From Siderastrea radians (lineage: Eukaryota > Cnidaria > Anthozoa > Scleractinia > Rhizangiidae), in contig OZ024894.1 of the NCBI GenBank assembly GCA_964017195.1, positions 992,501 through 1,056,500 of the forward strand: 64,000 nucleotides of DNA, written 5' to 3'. This document shows, piece by piece, positions 25,437-37,912 of this stretch. How positions within the stretch are numbered: position 1 is the stretch's first letter; each line of letters begins with the position of its first letter. The notes beneath the pieces were generated by a model that was given only the letters and a program-made list of their open reading frames with translations, was not told the origin of the DNA and did not search any database. Position numbers and translations under genes: made by a program.

Positions 25437-26287
25437 CAGTGGCACCCGGTTAATACGGACACCAAGGGGACATGCGATAGTGTCCTTATTATCCGGGTGT
25501 CCGTATTAAGCGGACTCTCAGAAAAAACGTCACGGACACATGTTTTAGCGATATAAAGACTAAAGCAGACATTTTTACGAGAACACGTTGTTTAATTTCT
25601 TAACTGTAACTGTAACAAGTTCATCCTAAAAAAACCTCACGATCATTTATCATAGTCTCAGACTAAAATTACTTTTTAAAAGTATTGTTCTTGAAACATG
25701 GCAATGGAATCATTTGAAAAAGTCTGTGACTTTAATTACTTTGTGCTGACGCTTTTAGTTTGTGACTCAACCAGGTGGACTGAATATTAGACAGAACCTT
25801 TGAAAGGTCATTCGCCGTTTCTGTTGGGTTTTCACTGGTACGATATTCAGTCACGTCCTCCAGCATTATCATAGCTTCTATCAGTGATTTGACTTTCGGC
25901 TCCTTCGACTCGGCATTGACCTGAACAATATCCTCATGACAGTCGTCGTCTTGTGAATTATAAGAGTGGATGACGATAGACTGGAGTCAAAATTCCTCCT
26001 CCCAGTCAGCGTTCAGCCGGTGCACGTTGGCAGAGTAGACTCTGCTTGTTACAATGAAAATAGACAGTGCGCAGATAACCAGTGTCCGTAAAGTGGGGTT
26101 GACGATATATAAGAGTTTGTGACTCGGGACACAGAAAAGTGTCCGTTGTCCTTATTAACCGGTGTCCGTATTAAGCGGGTTAATTTTAGAGAAGATATAT
26201 ATTAAGCTTTTCGTCAGGACAAACGAAACTGTCCGTTATATACGGGTGTGCGTATTAAGCGAGTGTCCGTAGAGCGGGGTTCCACTA
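25437..26287. mobile_element. Pogo/Tigger-type element remnant
   Basis: Starts CAGTGGCACCCGGTTAATAC after TA and ends with the inverted form GTCCGTAGAGCGGGGTTCCACT before TA, with several further copies of the GTGTCCGTATTAAGCG motif inside both ends. Such ends and the TA target are typical of pogo/Tigger elements of the Tc1/mariner superfamily. On the minus strand 25730-25960 encodes an acidic tail (E-S-K-E-P-K-V-K-S-L-I-E-A-M..) like the C-terminus of Tigger/CENP-B-type transposases. The DDE core is missing. Confidence 0.8.
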
Positions 26288-26428
26288 TATTCTGAACACG
26301 GAATCAGATAAAAAGCTATAGAATAGCTAGTGTGAAAGTATAATTGAGTTCTCTCTACAATTTATAATGTGAAGATGGTACTGAGTTATTGTTAAATAAG
26401 TCGATGAAGTATGATCGCCTAGCTGAGT

Positions 26429-26528
26429 CTGTTTGTGAGGGCATTGACTGACGTTTCGACAACCTGAGCGGAAGTCATCATCAGAGACAAGTCAGGTTGT
26501 CGAAACGTCAGTCAATGTCATCACAAAC
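26429..26528 (-). repeat. Hairpin with hammerhead-like core (Penelope-type repeat)
   Basis: Arms 26442-26467 and 26492-26517 are perfect 26-bp inverted copies, extended outward by an imperfect TGTTTGTGA pair. On the minus strand the loop and right arm give CTGATGA, a stem of seven pairs with two U-U mismatches, then GAAAC and GTC, in hammerhead order. Details are in the findings. Confidence 0.65.
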
Positions 26529-27267
26529 AGTCCTTCTATCTGAAGACTACGTTCATCCCGACGATCACGCTTTACCGACTTATGACGACTCCTAGCTATT
26601 GGCCCGCAAACCATTTCCATAGTTGTTAGTAGCTGAAATTGTGGCAACCTGATTAAAAGTTGTCTTGAGGACTTCGGGTGACGGTTTCGAATTCTCAAGG
26701 TAGTATTACTAAGGACACATCCAAAGATATTTCTCGCCTTTATCTCAATATAAGCATATGTGGTACTAGTAAGGAGGATTTGATTTAACATCTAGACATT
26801 TCATCTATGGTGATCAATACCTTTTTTCCCATGACCTATTTGTTTGAATTAGTAGGGAAATTCTAAGGAGAAATGAGAATCAGATGCTTGTAACTATTGG
26901 GGCATCGTGAATCAGGGGTCTGGTTTTTGCAATTTACGTCCAGTGTAGCCACGAAAAATAATGGGCATAATTCGTTTTATTTGTTTGAGTAGATAAGAGT
27001 TGCCTTTAGTAAAGACACATATCTTGTGTTTCTCGCTTTTCATTTATATTTTGATTACTTGTTTTTGAAACTTGCGATTTCGGATTATACGATTCGTCCA
27101 GTTTGCACAGACTGAGGTCCATGAGAAAGAAAAACTCGTGAAAAAAGATTGATTCTTACCATCAACCGTCAAGGAATCTAGCTCAAGTGAAAATAAACAG
27201 CTATACCAGATCAATCGTTTAGGCCATATCCGTATTAAAAAACCAAAGAAGGTTTATCGCTACTTAC

Positions 27268-27331
27268 TTGTCCCATAGACGTGGCTGCAAGTTAAAATGA
27301 ACACAACAGATAGCAGAGGAAATAAAGGCAT
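27268..27331 (-). CDS. First coding exon with signal peptide, probably of the EGF-domain gene
   Basis: From ATG at 27331 the exon encodes MPLFPLLSVVFILTCSHVYG then T, and ends in phase 1 at a consensus donor (ACA A|GTAAGTA). A short hydrophobic core followed by C-S-H-V-Y-G is a secretory signal peptide. Phase 1 matches the EGF exons downstream on the same strand, which supports one secreted or membrane-anchored protein spanning 17827-27331, but intermediate exons are not all identified. Confidence 0.65.
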
Positions 27332-27651
27332 TCTGTAACAAAACTCTTGCTTTATGACTTGATTACGATCCCTGCTTTACCACCCAATTTTCAGAAATGC
27401 ACCCTTTGTCAAATCTCAACCTATTTATATACTACCTACACTTATCTCTTTACAAACTGTCAAGGAAGATAGTCATATTCTTTATATTCTTAAAGGTTTA
27501 TAGGAGGAATTATGTTTTCTGTGACAATATTTGTACAAAGTTGAGTAAAGCACTCTAAAAATTAATAAAAAGAGAAAATACCAATAAGGAAAAGTGGAAA
27601 GATTATTGGCTCTTGCTATCACTGTTTGGATCACCTGCCCTTTCCCGTGAC

Positions 27652-27725
27652 GGGTGCGTGGTTCAAGCCCACCCCTCCCCCAGATCTGAAGTCCAACGCG
27701 TTAACCACTACACCACCGCGCAACC
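27652..27725 (-). repeat. tRNA-derived SINE head
   Basis: On the minus strand the sequence reads GCGCGGTGGTGTAGTGGTTA (A-box-like) and GGGCTTGAACC (B-box-like) with a tRNA-like anticodon arm (loop CTTCAGA). No acceptor stem pairs, so this is the RNA-polymerase-III promoter part of a SINE. Confidence 0.65.
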
Positions 27726-29438
27726 ATTTCAATGTTATATCGGTCTATAATATACGTTTGATTTATTGCACGTTAGTTCAGTCAGGGACGTTAATGCAGG
27801 CATTTATGACAGGGAAGCAAGTATATAGAAATCTGTGAAATTGTTTGCCGACAGTTGGCCGTTTGAATGACTAATAGTCATGGACTGATTCTAAATCACA
27901 CAACAGAGAGTGGAGATGATAATTTAAGCGAGACTGAACTGGCAAAGAACATCAGCTGCGGTGAAACTGAATGTACCACGGTCCTGATTACTGATGTGTC
28001 TGTGAGAGGGACTCATAGATTTTATATTATTGTAAATAGAACATGTAATTCAGTCGAAAGACTGCCATGTGTTTTTTATATGAATAAACGATTTCTTAAG
28101 TCCACAATGCTAAAAATGATATGCTTTTATCTATAGGGTAAGTGTACTTAGCTAACCATGTTATCAGAATCAGCGGTTTCTACAAGGATCTGAAGTCAGA
28201 GAACTGCACCCCGTGTATGATTTAATGGTGCCTCGATTTTGTTTGTTTGGTTTTTTGTTTGTTTTTTGTTTTTGTTTTTGTTTTTTTCTTTTCAATAAAT
28301 CCTAACAAAGCGATCGTTGTGGCATTTTCTAGGTATTTTCTAGTTACAAACCATTAAATAGATGAAATTTTTGAGATCTTAAAAACGTTAATTTTTTAAC
28401 ATCTACTCAATACTTTTTTCTGTTCAGAATTGAGAAAAGCCTATTTGGAAGGAATGATTTATTTTTGAATTATGTTACCTGTGTAATGGAAATTGTGGCA
28501 GTAAACTGAAATATCTTGAAAAAGGTTGTTATTAGCCTGCTTGCAGGCGGTTTGTGGGTGTTTTATCGGGGGAAAAGCCCGGAAAACGTAGACTGCGAGT
28601 AGTCTCTAATTCGCGCGCGCGCGTGTGTATTTTGCCCGCCCCACAATCGCCATCGCCAAAATTAGAGACTACTCGCAGTCTAGGAAAACGCGGAGTTCGC
28701 GATCGCCGGCGCCATCTTGGAAGTGCGCGAAAATCGGTCTGGGGCGAGTGACAGCGATGGGGGAGCCAAAGAAAAACCGCCTGATCGCCAAACGCGTCTC
28801 CCGTGAGTTGCTGCCCTATTACCATATCGCTCCCGGTGGGTTGTCACGCATTCCATATCAGCCAATAAAATCCTTGGCCTGTGACAGGCCATCAATCATG
28901 TTCTGTAAGCGTGCAATTCAAAACAAACTCACATGTTCAGCGCTTGTCAGATTTATCATATCAGCCAAATAGTGAATAGGCTAGATATTTTAACACCGCT
29001 TTGAGTCTATTACTCCCAGTGTATTCTCCATTCCACTTGTATCCTTTTGATTGCTCCGTGTTCACGGTCTATTATACAACGCCTGTATTCAATTGTAACT
29101 GCAAAGCTGAAAAAACTCTGAGCTCGACTTGTGGGCAAGTCTACTAACAATGCAATCGACCGTAGTTTTCAATTCGTTTGCAGTCGTGACGTGTTTTACC
29201 AAATTTCTTTGGCTTTATTGTCAGTAAAATATGAAAATCAACTGGCCGAGTCTTACAATTTACCCGTTAGTTCGATCGCCATAACCAAGTTGATTAAGAT
29301 TGTGTTTGAAGTTTTCGTTAAATCCCTGCGACATTAGCAGCGACACATCGCTTTTAGTTTTAAACAGAGAATGTGTGTTAGAGGTTTCTTTTAGCAAGCG
29401 ACAAAGTAGACCGATTGAGTTTGTTATAAAACAAGCGG

Positions 29439-29627
29439 CAGAGGCGGATCCAGGGGAGGGGTTGAGGGGGTTGCAACCCCCCCTTTGAGCAGCATTTTTT
29501 TTGTTATTTTGTTTGATTCTTCCTAAAAATAATAGAAAAAAATTGTTTTTTACAAAGTTGTTTCACTTCCACCATACTACAATAGTGTACAACCCCCCCC
29601 TTTCAGAAATTCCTGGATCCGCCCCTG
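29439..29627. mobile_element. 189-bp MITE nested in the MULE-type element
   Basis: Ends CAGAGGCGGATCCAGG and CCTGGATCCGCCCCTG are inverted copies, and AGCGG flanks both sides. This end sequence resembles hAT-type MITEs, though only five target bases match. Confidence 0.7.
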
Positions 29628-29644
29628 AGCGGTATATTTAACCT

Positions 29645-30022
29645 TTAGTTAACATGGACTTCACAAATTGACTTCACGTCACAAATTTGCATAACTTCAA
29701 AACAACTTGCTTGTGTAATTTGAAATAACCTATTCACACATATACTTCCAACACTTGTTCGGCGGAACTGTAAATAAACTCGCTCCTCCAGTACTCTGCT
29801 AATGTTCTCAGCAGTGAGTTCTACTGCGGTACAGAGACCTTCCAGTTGCGCTATCTGATCCGAAACTATGCTTTTCAACAGGCAAATTAACAATGCACAC
29901 GATGAACGGCCGGTCTCCCTCTCTGCGATTCCGAAGACGCTTTTCCCAAAGCCAATAGGCAGAACAGCCAGGACTTCACCATTTTGTAGACTGCTCACAG
30001 CTTGCCTTTGCTCAGGCTTCAA
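29645..30022 (-). pseudogene. RecQ-type DNA helicase N-terminal fragment
   Basis: A 125-residue ORF begins with KPEQRQAVSSLQNGEVLAVLP, then IGFGKS (Walker A, motif I) and LLKSIVSDQIAQLEG (motif Ia region), the order seen at the start of RecQ/superfamily-2 helicase cores. After about residue 85 the similarity ends, and motif II (DExH) and everything beyond are missing. It lies inside the MULE-type element and so looks like a captured or relic gene piece. The conserved Gly-Lys-Ser is intact but the fragment cannot form a helicase. Confidence 0.7.
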
Positions 30023-30656
30023 AACAAAGTTTCTATATTTCGATTTTTAAAAAATCTATTAAATGCTCGCTCGCTTGCTAATCTCGACATTTAATATTTT
30101 GTCTCACTGATCTGCTTCTCCTCTGCGTGACTCCAAACTGACGATGATTGACAGTAAATCGACCAATCAAAACGCCTCGTCCGTCAGCGGACGAAGTCAA
30201 AATCTGTGACTCACAGAAGAGGGCTTTTCGGGCGGGCGGTTTTTCTTTCGCTCCCCCCACCCCCTCCCCCTCGCTTTGTCACTCGCCCCAGACAGATTTT
30301 CGCGCACTTCCAAGATGGCGCCGGCGATCGCGAGCTCTGCGTTTTCCGGGTTTTTTCCGCGATAAAAACACCCACAAACCGCCCGCAAGCAGGCTAGGTC
30401 GTTATTGGTCATCGTGGAAGCTACCACAAAGTTTCAAGTGCTTGCTTCTAGTCTTCATCAGGCGATAAGATTGAATGGTTACGCGTAATGCTTTTCAAGC
30501 CAGTTTGTGTCATTAATTACAATTTCAAATCGTGGTTCAGTTTCCCCAGGCTTTAAAGCAGTCGAATACAGAGGAAAGAAGACGCACTTGATGTCATATC
30601 AAAAAGAATTTAGAAGGGTAGTTTCAACCAAGTTTTACTTGTCCGTTGCATTTTAA

Positions 30657-33600
30657 GAGCGCCTGTCTGTAAAAATCAGACAAAATCAAAATTCCGCGGC
30701 AAGGGTGGAAAATTCGATTTCTTTCATATTTTAATGCTAGATAGGTTAGGGTATAACTAAAATCACTGGATACTTTTTTTGGCAACATATCCTTTTATTT
30801 CAAAGAAAAATGCAAATAACGAACTTCCGTTAGAATCGCCATTTGAAGCAGTAAATTATGACATCAATTTGAGGCATTCGCGTGCAAAAACAAATCCCTC
30901 TGTCGTCTTTTAAACACTCAATTTTACTTTTGCAATCTCTCAAGAGCTTCAAAACTGATTTTGGTAGAAACTGCGTTGTTGTTTGTGTTTGAAATAATTT
31001 AATTTTGAAAGTATACATTTCTAATCAGGAAAAGTACTTCGTGAATTAAATTATTTTTCACCATGTGCTAAACCTTCAAATCGATTCAGCTTCTGGCTGT
31101 TGAATTAAGAAAAGATGTTCTCAGGATTGCTGCAAAAATTTCTTTGGGCAAATGATTGAGAGCGACGCGAGAGCTTTTCAAAGTTCGTTAAAATGCAGGT
31201 TGTTTGACCCTTCTTGCAGGTTCTTGGCAACATTCCATTCGCGAGTCACGCACAAATTTTAATGTGTTTCGACCCACATGAGATCGAAACTGTCAAACAG
31301 AAAAACAGTTCGAAATGCTCTTACCTCATTTGCTGTAGAGGACAGGTCCAGAGGCTATTTCCGAGTGATTCTCTTGCCGTTCGACGTATTTTGGTCCTGT
31401 TGATGACATCCAATGAACACCGCCAACTGGGTCAGTGTATTGTAAACGGTCGAACAGCTCAACAACAACCTTTCTTCCAAAACGTTCGACATCTTTCTAC
31501 ACTGTGACATCTTACTCAACGGTTCAGTTGCTGGTCAGTATTGCTTAGTTGGCAATGCACAAAAAGGTTTTTATCACCACATGTCGCCGCTAAACGTGGC
31601 CAGAGTTCTATCTAGAGCCGCGTCACGCAATGCAAATCATCGGAATGGACATTTTATTAGGGGGTAGGGGAAGGGCAAAATCTGCTCTGATTCTTTTTAA
31701 ACGGCTCAGGGTTCGAGAAATGGGAGGAACTAGTAATGGACCAAAAATACGAAACAAAATTAGTGCAACATTTAGGTACCTCAACCTCCCATGCCAGAAT
31801 GCAGAAAAATTAGTCACCCCTCGGCGTGAGTTGTAGGCATGCAAATAACAATGTTCGAACACGAGAATTAGCTAAAAAGGGTACGTGTACTAGCTTAAGT
31901 TAAAAACCTCTTCAAAACGTCGAGTCCAGAACATTAAAATCGTTTTTATCAGGGAAATTGCGATGTGACTAACTAGTTTGTGCTTATTGTTTTGGCTTAG
32001 AGGGGGGACCTCGGCCTTTTTTTTTTCACAAATTGCTTCGTTACACAGAAGACGGTTGTTGTTGGTTCCATTTTCTTGTTGTCGGAGTTTGTGGTTACAA
32101 CACCAGACGAATCAAAAGCTTGAAAACAATTGTTCCCTTACTTTCATGCACCAAGAATACCCAGGCCCGTAAAAGGGGGAGGAGGGGGGGGGGGGGCTCG
32201 AGTCCCCAGAAGTTTTGGAAGTTGAAAAAACATTACAATAAATGAGCCAAAAAATATATAATTAAAACGAATTAATGTACAACGAATAGTCTTAAATGCT
32301 GATGCTAAAAGTTCCTTTTATTATTTTACAACCTTTAACAGGGTTTGACATCTGTTGAGTCACTAGCCACCGGGCAAGTGGGCTTCAAAAATCTACTAGC
32401 CCACCGCACATTTCAGTCGCCCAGGTTCCTTACCAATGTCTTTCTTCACCCATATCACCTTGACCCTGGCAGTATAGCTTTACTGTGAAGGACCTTAATG
32501 CCTTTAATAGCTAAGCGACTGCTGTGTATTTGCTGTAAGCTTTAAGCTCATCATGTTGTTTTAAAACAAGTCTAAGGAACAAAAAAAACTATTTTTATCT
32601 CACCAATCGAGTGATAAAAGTTACGTTAACGTTTACGAGTGTTAGGTAAAACAGGTCCGAAATTCGTAGCTTGGCTGTCGAAATGTTTCAATTTTAACAA
32701 ACCTTGTAACTTTAAGGGTACTTTTTAAAAACTGATGCTATAAATCTGGTGGATGTTGCCAACAACTTTGTCGGCGAAAAAGCAAACAGGAAGCAGCTTT
32801 TTGGCAAATTGTCAAAGAAGGATGTCCCCAAAAAGGTGTCGTTTTTGACGAAATCGACACAAACTGTGGCATTGTGAACAGAGTTAGTATCTATGTGAAC
32901 GAGTGTGTATGTTGAAGGGGGGGGGGGGGAGGCTTTGACTAGGCCAATTTGCTCGCAGCATTTATTTCAGCCTTGGTGCGGCCCTGATACCACCAAAAGA
33001 GGTGCTACACTACTGGATACCACAAGTTACAAGTCAGTTTTTACAACGAACGCTTGAATACAATGACGATATGTCCCAGCCATCGTGCAAAACTTGGAAT
33101 AGTGTCTAGCAGAAGCTGCAGGACAAGGGGCCGGGTCACGGTAAGGAAAAGGGGAGTGACCAAAAAGTGAAAGAGGACTGGGGAAAAAGGGATCTGAAAT
33201 TATCTTACGGGTCACTGGTTCGCTTGTAAAAGTTGGATCAGGTGAGTTTTATGTTCGCTTGTGGACTATCCGAATATAAGCCAGGTTATCAATGGAAGCC
33301 TCACTCTTCTCTTCGTCCTCATTAAGGTGTATGTAGAACGTGAAAGAGGTAACAGACGTTTAAGGGCAAGATGCTTGACGTATTTCTGTTATGATATCCT
33401 CATATCCATTATGATAAGTATGCTGGCTGCTGTGAGAGATCTCGCTCACTGGGAACCTGTCTCAGTAAGATTCGTAAACAGAAATTCAGGAACAGAACCT
33501 CATTTTTTGTTACCATGGTTACGTGCCATATTTCACAGTCTTCAAACAGCACTGGCGTGCTGTTAGAAGCCCCACTCATTAGTCAGGACACACTAATGTA

Positions 33601-35092
33601 GACTAAATCAAACAGCTGACAAGAGAGCACAGTTAAACACTTCGATTGCACCCATTTGTTATGAAGAGAGAACCCTTCCTGTCCAAAACTCCATCCAACC
33701 CTTTAACAGCGAGCTGACTTTCACTCGTGATTGTACCGGTCCTGTGCCAGCTGAGAACCAGCAGACTGACACCAATGATCATAGGTAGAATACCCGCTCG
33801 TCAATTAACAAAAGGGAGCCCCTTGTAGTTATAGGTTTTCCCCGTATTAAAGTTGGGTCTAGTTAATAATAGCGCCACTTCTGTTGCACCACTCACCTGT
33901 AACCATGTCTGTAAGCTTGTATAACGGTTGGAATTGCGTTTCAGACTACTAGGCTAGGGTAGCAAATACAATTTTTAATGGTTGTAACAACACTGGTAAT
34001 AAGTAAGAAAGACACTCAACGCCATTAAAACCACGAATAATCCCTGCAATTAACATTGTGTGTTATTTTACTTCACCTCAAAGGTTTTGCCCTTCCCCTA
34101 CCCCCTAAAATGCCTTTGATACGCATTGCGTGACAAACCAAATACGCACGCGGCGCCATTCACGTTTGGTCCCAATTTAGCAGTCAAATCTGATAATGCT
34201 TTTATGCACTGAAGACTGAGCAACACTCGTATTAAATCAACTGAACCGTTGAGTAAGATGTCACAGTGTAGAAAGATGTCGAACGTTTTGGAAGAAAGGT
34301 TGTTGTTGAGCTGTTCGACCGTTTACAATACACTGACCCAGTTGGCGGTGTTCATTGGATGGCATCAACAGGACCAAAATACGTCGAACGGCAAGAGAAT
34401 CACTCAGAAATGGCCTCTGGACCTGTCCTCTACAGCAAATGAGGTAAGAGCATTTCGAACTGTTTTTCTGTTTGACGTTTTCGATCTCATATGGGTCGAA
34501 ACACATTAAAATATGTGCGTGACTCGCGAATGGAATGTTGCCAAGAAGGGTCAAACAACCTGCATTTTAACGAACTTTGAAAAGCTCTCGCGTCGCTCTC
34601 AATCATTTGCCCAAAGACATTTTTGCAGCAATCCTGAGAACATCTTTTCTTAATTCAACAGCCAGAAGCTGAATCGATTTGAAGGTTTAGCACATGGTGA
34701 AAAATAATTTAATTCACGAAGTACTTTTCCTGATGAGAAATGTATACTTTCAAAATTAAATTATTTCAAACACAAACAACAACGCAGTTTCTACCAAAAT
34801 CAGTTTTGAAGCTCTTGAGAGATTGCAAAAGTAAAATTGAGTGTATAAAAGACGACAGAGGGATTTGTTTTTGCACGCGAACGCCTCAAATTGATGTCAT
34901 AATTTACTGCTTCAAATGGCGATTTTAACGGAAGTTCGTTATTTGCATTTTTCTTTGAAATAAAAGGATATGTTGCCAAAAAAAGTATCCAGTGATTTTA
35001 GTTATACCCTAACCTATCTAACATTAAAATATGAAAGAAATCGAATTTTCTACCCTTGCCGCGTTATGTTTGATTTTTACAGACAAGCGCTC
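30657..35092. mobile_element. 4.4-kb fold-back element with ~1-kb inverted arms and TTAA target site
   Basis: Arms 30657-31682 and 34083-35092 are inverted copies over about 1 kb, starting GAGCGCCTGTCTG and ending CAGACAAGCGCTC, each flanked by TTAA (30653-30656, 35093-35096). Each arm holds the same 97-residue ORF (31214-31507 plus; 34261-34554 minus) and a 62-residue ORF; none resembles a known protein. TTAA sites are used by piggyBac and Kolobok transposases. The 2.4-kb spacer (31683-34082) holds poly-G/C tracts and no recognisable gene. Confidence 0.85.
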
Positions 35093-35096
35093 TTAA

Positions 35097-37286
35097 ACGC
35101 ATAAAAGGGTTACAAAATACGGCAAAAATTAACCAAAATATTTAACGGAAAAATGCTTAAACTCGTACAGTTTGGTATTTGAGGGAAATTTCCTTGCGGG
35201 GAAATGATAGTCCTTAAGTACAGGTGTGAAAGTACAATGAGATCACCCGAGGACATTTTAATTTTGTATGGGCCACTGAACATTGTCAATTTGCCCACCT
35301 TCCAGTGCTGGTACCATTGAGATATCAGCCTAAACAACGCGCACTTTAAAATCTACTTTTTGCCGTTGCTGAAAGCTCCCTTTCTGAGAAAAACTATTCT
35401 CCATTTTGGACGCTGAATTGTTCTCAAATTTGTTGAGTATGTGATAATTTTTGTTGTCAAAGTTAAGTCCCCTTTGCCCAGTTCCTCAAAACAGGATTAC
35501 ACTAATTTATGATTAGCATCAGTTTTATTCATTTAATTACAAATAACTTTTCAAGAAGGATTCTTTCCAGATACATAGTTTTGAAGATAACCTTTTTGCT
35601 TGACTGGCATTGAGCTTTGGCAAGATGAATCATGGAAAAATCGCTTTTAAACAGAGAAAATGGAGACCTTGCATTTTGGTTTCAGTTTAATTCAGGATTA
35701 TTGTCAGCGTTACTAAAATGCCTGAAAACAACTACACATACACTTAATGAAAGTTGCCTCTGACGTCTAAAGCATGAAAAAGGATAAGCCTTCGGCATTT
35801 TTAAATAACCGGCCTTCAGCATTTAATAAACGAAAACAAACACAAAAAGCGACAGTGTTCCGTTTTAATTACAGCACGCCAACAAGAGGGCATCGCATGT
35901 TGTCAACGTTGATATCAGAGGTAAGTTGAATAAAACTGTTAAAGTAAAAAATAAAGTGATGATGAATAAGCCATCTCCTTATACTATTGATTTAGCTATA
36001 TTTCGTGTAGCACGAAAAAGAGGACAATACAACAGCCAATTCATTGGTTGTTATTGTTTTTTTTCGTAGTTTGAAGAGCACAGCACAAATTAAGAAATCG
36101 CCACTTCAAGCAGGCCTCTGGCGACAAAAACAAAAGGGCATACTTAACAGTGCGCAACTCAAACAGCCTTAAACTTAACTGTCATTTGACCGTCCAAAAA
36201 GATCATAATAATAATTTTACACTCAACCCTCACCGGAGGCAGTAATCGTCGGTGCACTCAAACGGTCTCAAATCTTAGAGTTCAGGCCAATCGATCGGTA
36301 GCGACTTCATCTCTGAAAGAATGCTGCTCGTTATAACTTGTTTGAATGAAAATGATAATCCACGAAAACAAAACAACCCCCCCCCCCTTCCCCCTTCTAA
36401 AACAGCATCAACAATGGTAAGCGCTGGAGACCTAAACCCTGATTAAAGTTGAAATCTTGGAAAGAATCTTTTCTTAACAGATCAATCTCAGCTGCATGTC
36501 AAAACAATCATTTTTAACCGTTCAGTTTTTTTTTTCATTTTCATCTGAGTTCATGCGAACTCCTAAAGCAACCAAAAGCGCAAGTATCACAGTGCCTTTT
36601 GTCCTTGTAGTAGTGCTTGCGTTTAGCTCTCGTATCGTGGCCTTTTCCATGTGATTGTGCTATTCTTGCCATCCAAAAACCGGGTTGGTTACTCACTAGA
36701 TTCTGAAGGTCGCGCGTCGAGTCCGTCCATTATATTTTCTTCACGCTGAGTTAATGAGAAGACTTTTTTTCCTTTTTTTTGTCTGCTTCCCCTCTCAACT
36801 TCGAGAGAATTAAAGCTATGACAACGAAACTTCGCGAGTAAGTAGTACGCCCAGAAGTGTTTCCTTTGACGTCGGCAAAACGATTTCTTGAATTTTCCAA
36901 AACCTCCGAAAACAAACAAAATTGGCAAAAAAGTAATCAAAACTAACTAAAGTACACTTATTAATAAATGGTCTAAAAATGTAAAAGTTCGCCTAATAGA
37001 GTTGAAAAATTTCATTTAAAACAAGGAAGATCAAAATTCTGAAGAAACCGCCTGTCAAAGTTAATTAATATATTGGGTGAGCAATGGCATGCCATACCAA
37101 ATTCTGGTCGGATAATTGTTAACAAAAGTCACAAACATTGGTAAATTTTGCTTAAACGTTAAAAACGTCATTGAAGTTTTCAAAATTATCGCGGAAATGA
37201 ATCAGTTCCAAAGAAATGGTCCGTCAGATGAAAGAGCATATTAGAATTATATATTCAGCACTTATAGAATTCAAGAAAATTGGGAA
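35097..37286. other. Intergenic DNA, nothing recognised
   Basis: A/T-rich DNA with one C tract (36376-36387). An 83-residue ORF on the minus strand (36689-36940) has a hydrophobic start but no homology that I can name and no splice context. Confidence 0.4.
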
Positions 37287-37290
37287 TTAA

Positions 37291-37912
37291 GGTGTTTCGA
37301 TACAGTTTTTGGGGACCATACCTCACCTTAATGCATAATTCATTGCTTAGTGATTTTTATCTGGTTTCTTTGTTCTTTGTTGCACTGTAGATTACAACGA
37401 AAAGTAAAAATCACGGAGGAATGCATTGCACATTACTTTGAATATATTAGCATTTACTTGCCAACTGTTTATATGTAACGCAAGCCTTTCCGTCGGTTCA
37501 TACGTCCTCTTTGACGTTAAATCTAAAAAAATTTTCTAAAAATTTTTCGGTGCATTTAATATTACTAGACAAAGACTAAGGTTGAAAATGTTTTTGCGAT
37601 TTACTTGAAAACAAACATACAGAATTTTTTTGTTCTTGTGTATTTTGTTTGCCATACACCACAGTTTACGATGTGGGTATTTGCTTTTCAAAGTGAAATC
37701 TGGATCGTGCAAAATTTCACTTTTACTGTTTTCCAGGATTTTTGTTTATCGTTGTCATGGAAATATCGATTTTTACAAAATGTAAACCACACTAAAGTTC
37801 AATCCAAAACCAACAAGTATTGCAAATTTCACGTTGATCTGACAAGGAGAAGACTGTCTAAGAGCCGATTCAAAAAGTTAGGTATGGTCCCCAAAAACTC
37901 CGTCGAAACACC
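37291..37912. mobile_element. 622-bp TTAA-flanked MITE
   Basis: Inverted ends of about 33 bp (GGTGTTTCGATACAG... / ...CCGTCGAAACACC) continue through GGGGACCATACCT, and TTAA flanks both sides (37287-37290, 37913-37916). The 103-residue plus ORF inside is unrecognised. Confidence 0.85.

Larger units (their letters stand above)
28533..30396. mobile_element. Mutator-like (MULE-type) element carrying a RecQ-helicase fragment
   Basis: The ends TAGCCTGCTTGCAGGCGGTTT and the inverted form at 30396 extend about 40 bp, with further inverted similarity to about 200 bp (CGCGATCGCCGGCGCCATCTT at both sides). It is bracketed by GGTTGTTAT (28524-28532) and GGTCGTTAT (30397-30405), a 9-bp near-match, as made by Mutator superfamily transposases. 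No MULE transposase is seen. It contains a helicase fragment (29645-30022) and a nested 189-bp element (29439-29627). Confidence 0.85.

Noticed and set aside
27867..28136. 89-residue plus ORF
   Set aside because: No signal, motif or context supports it.
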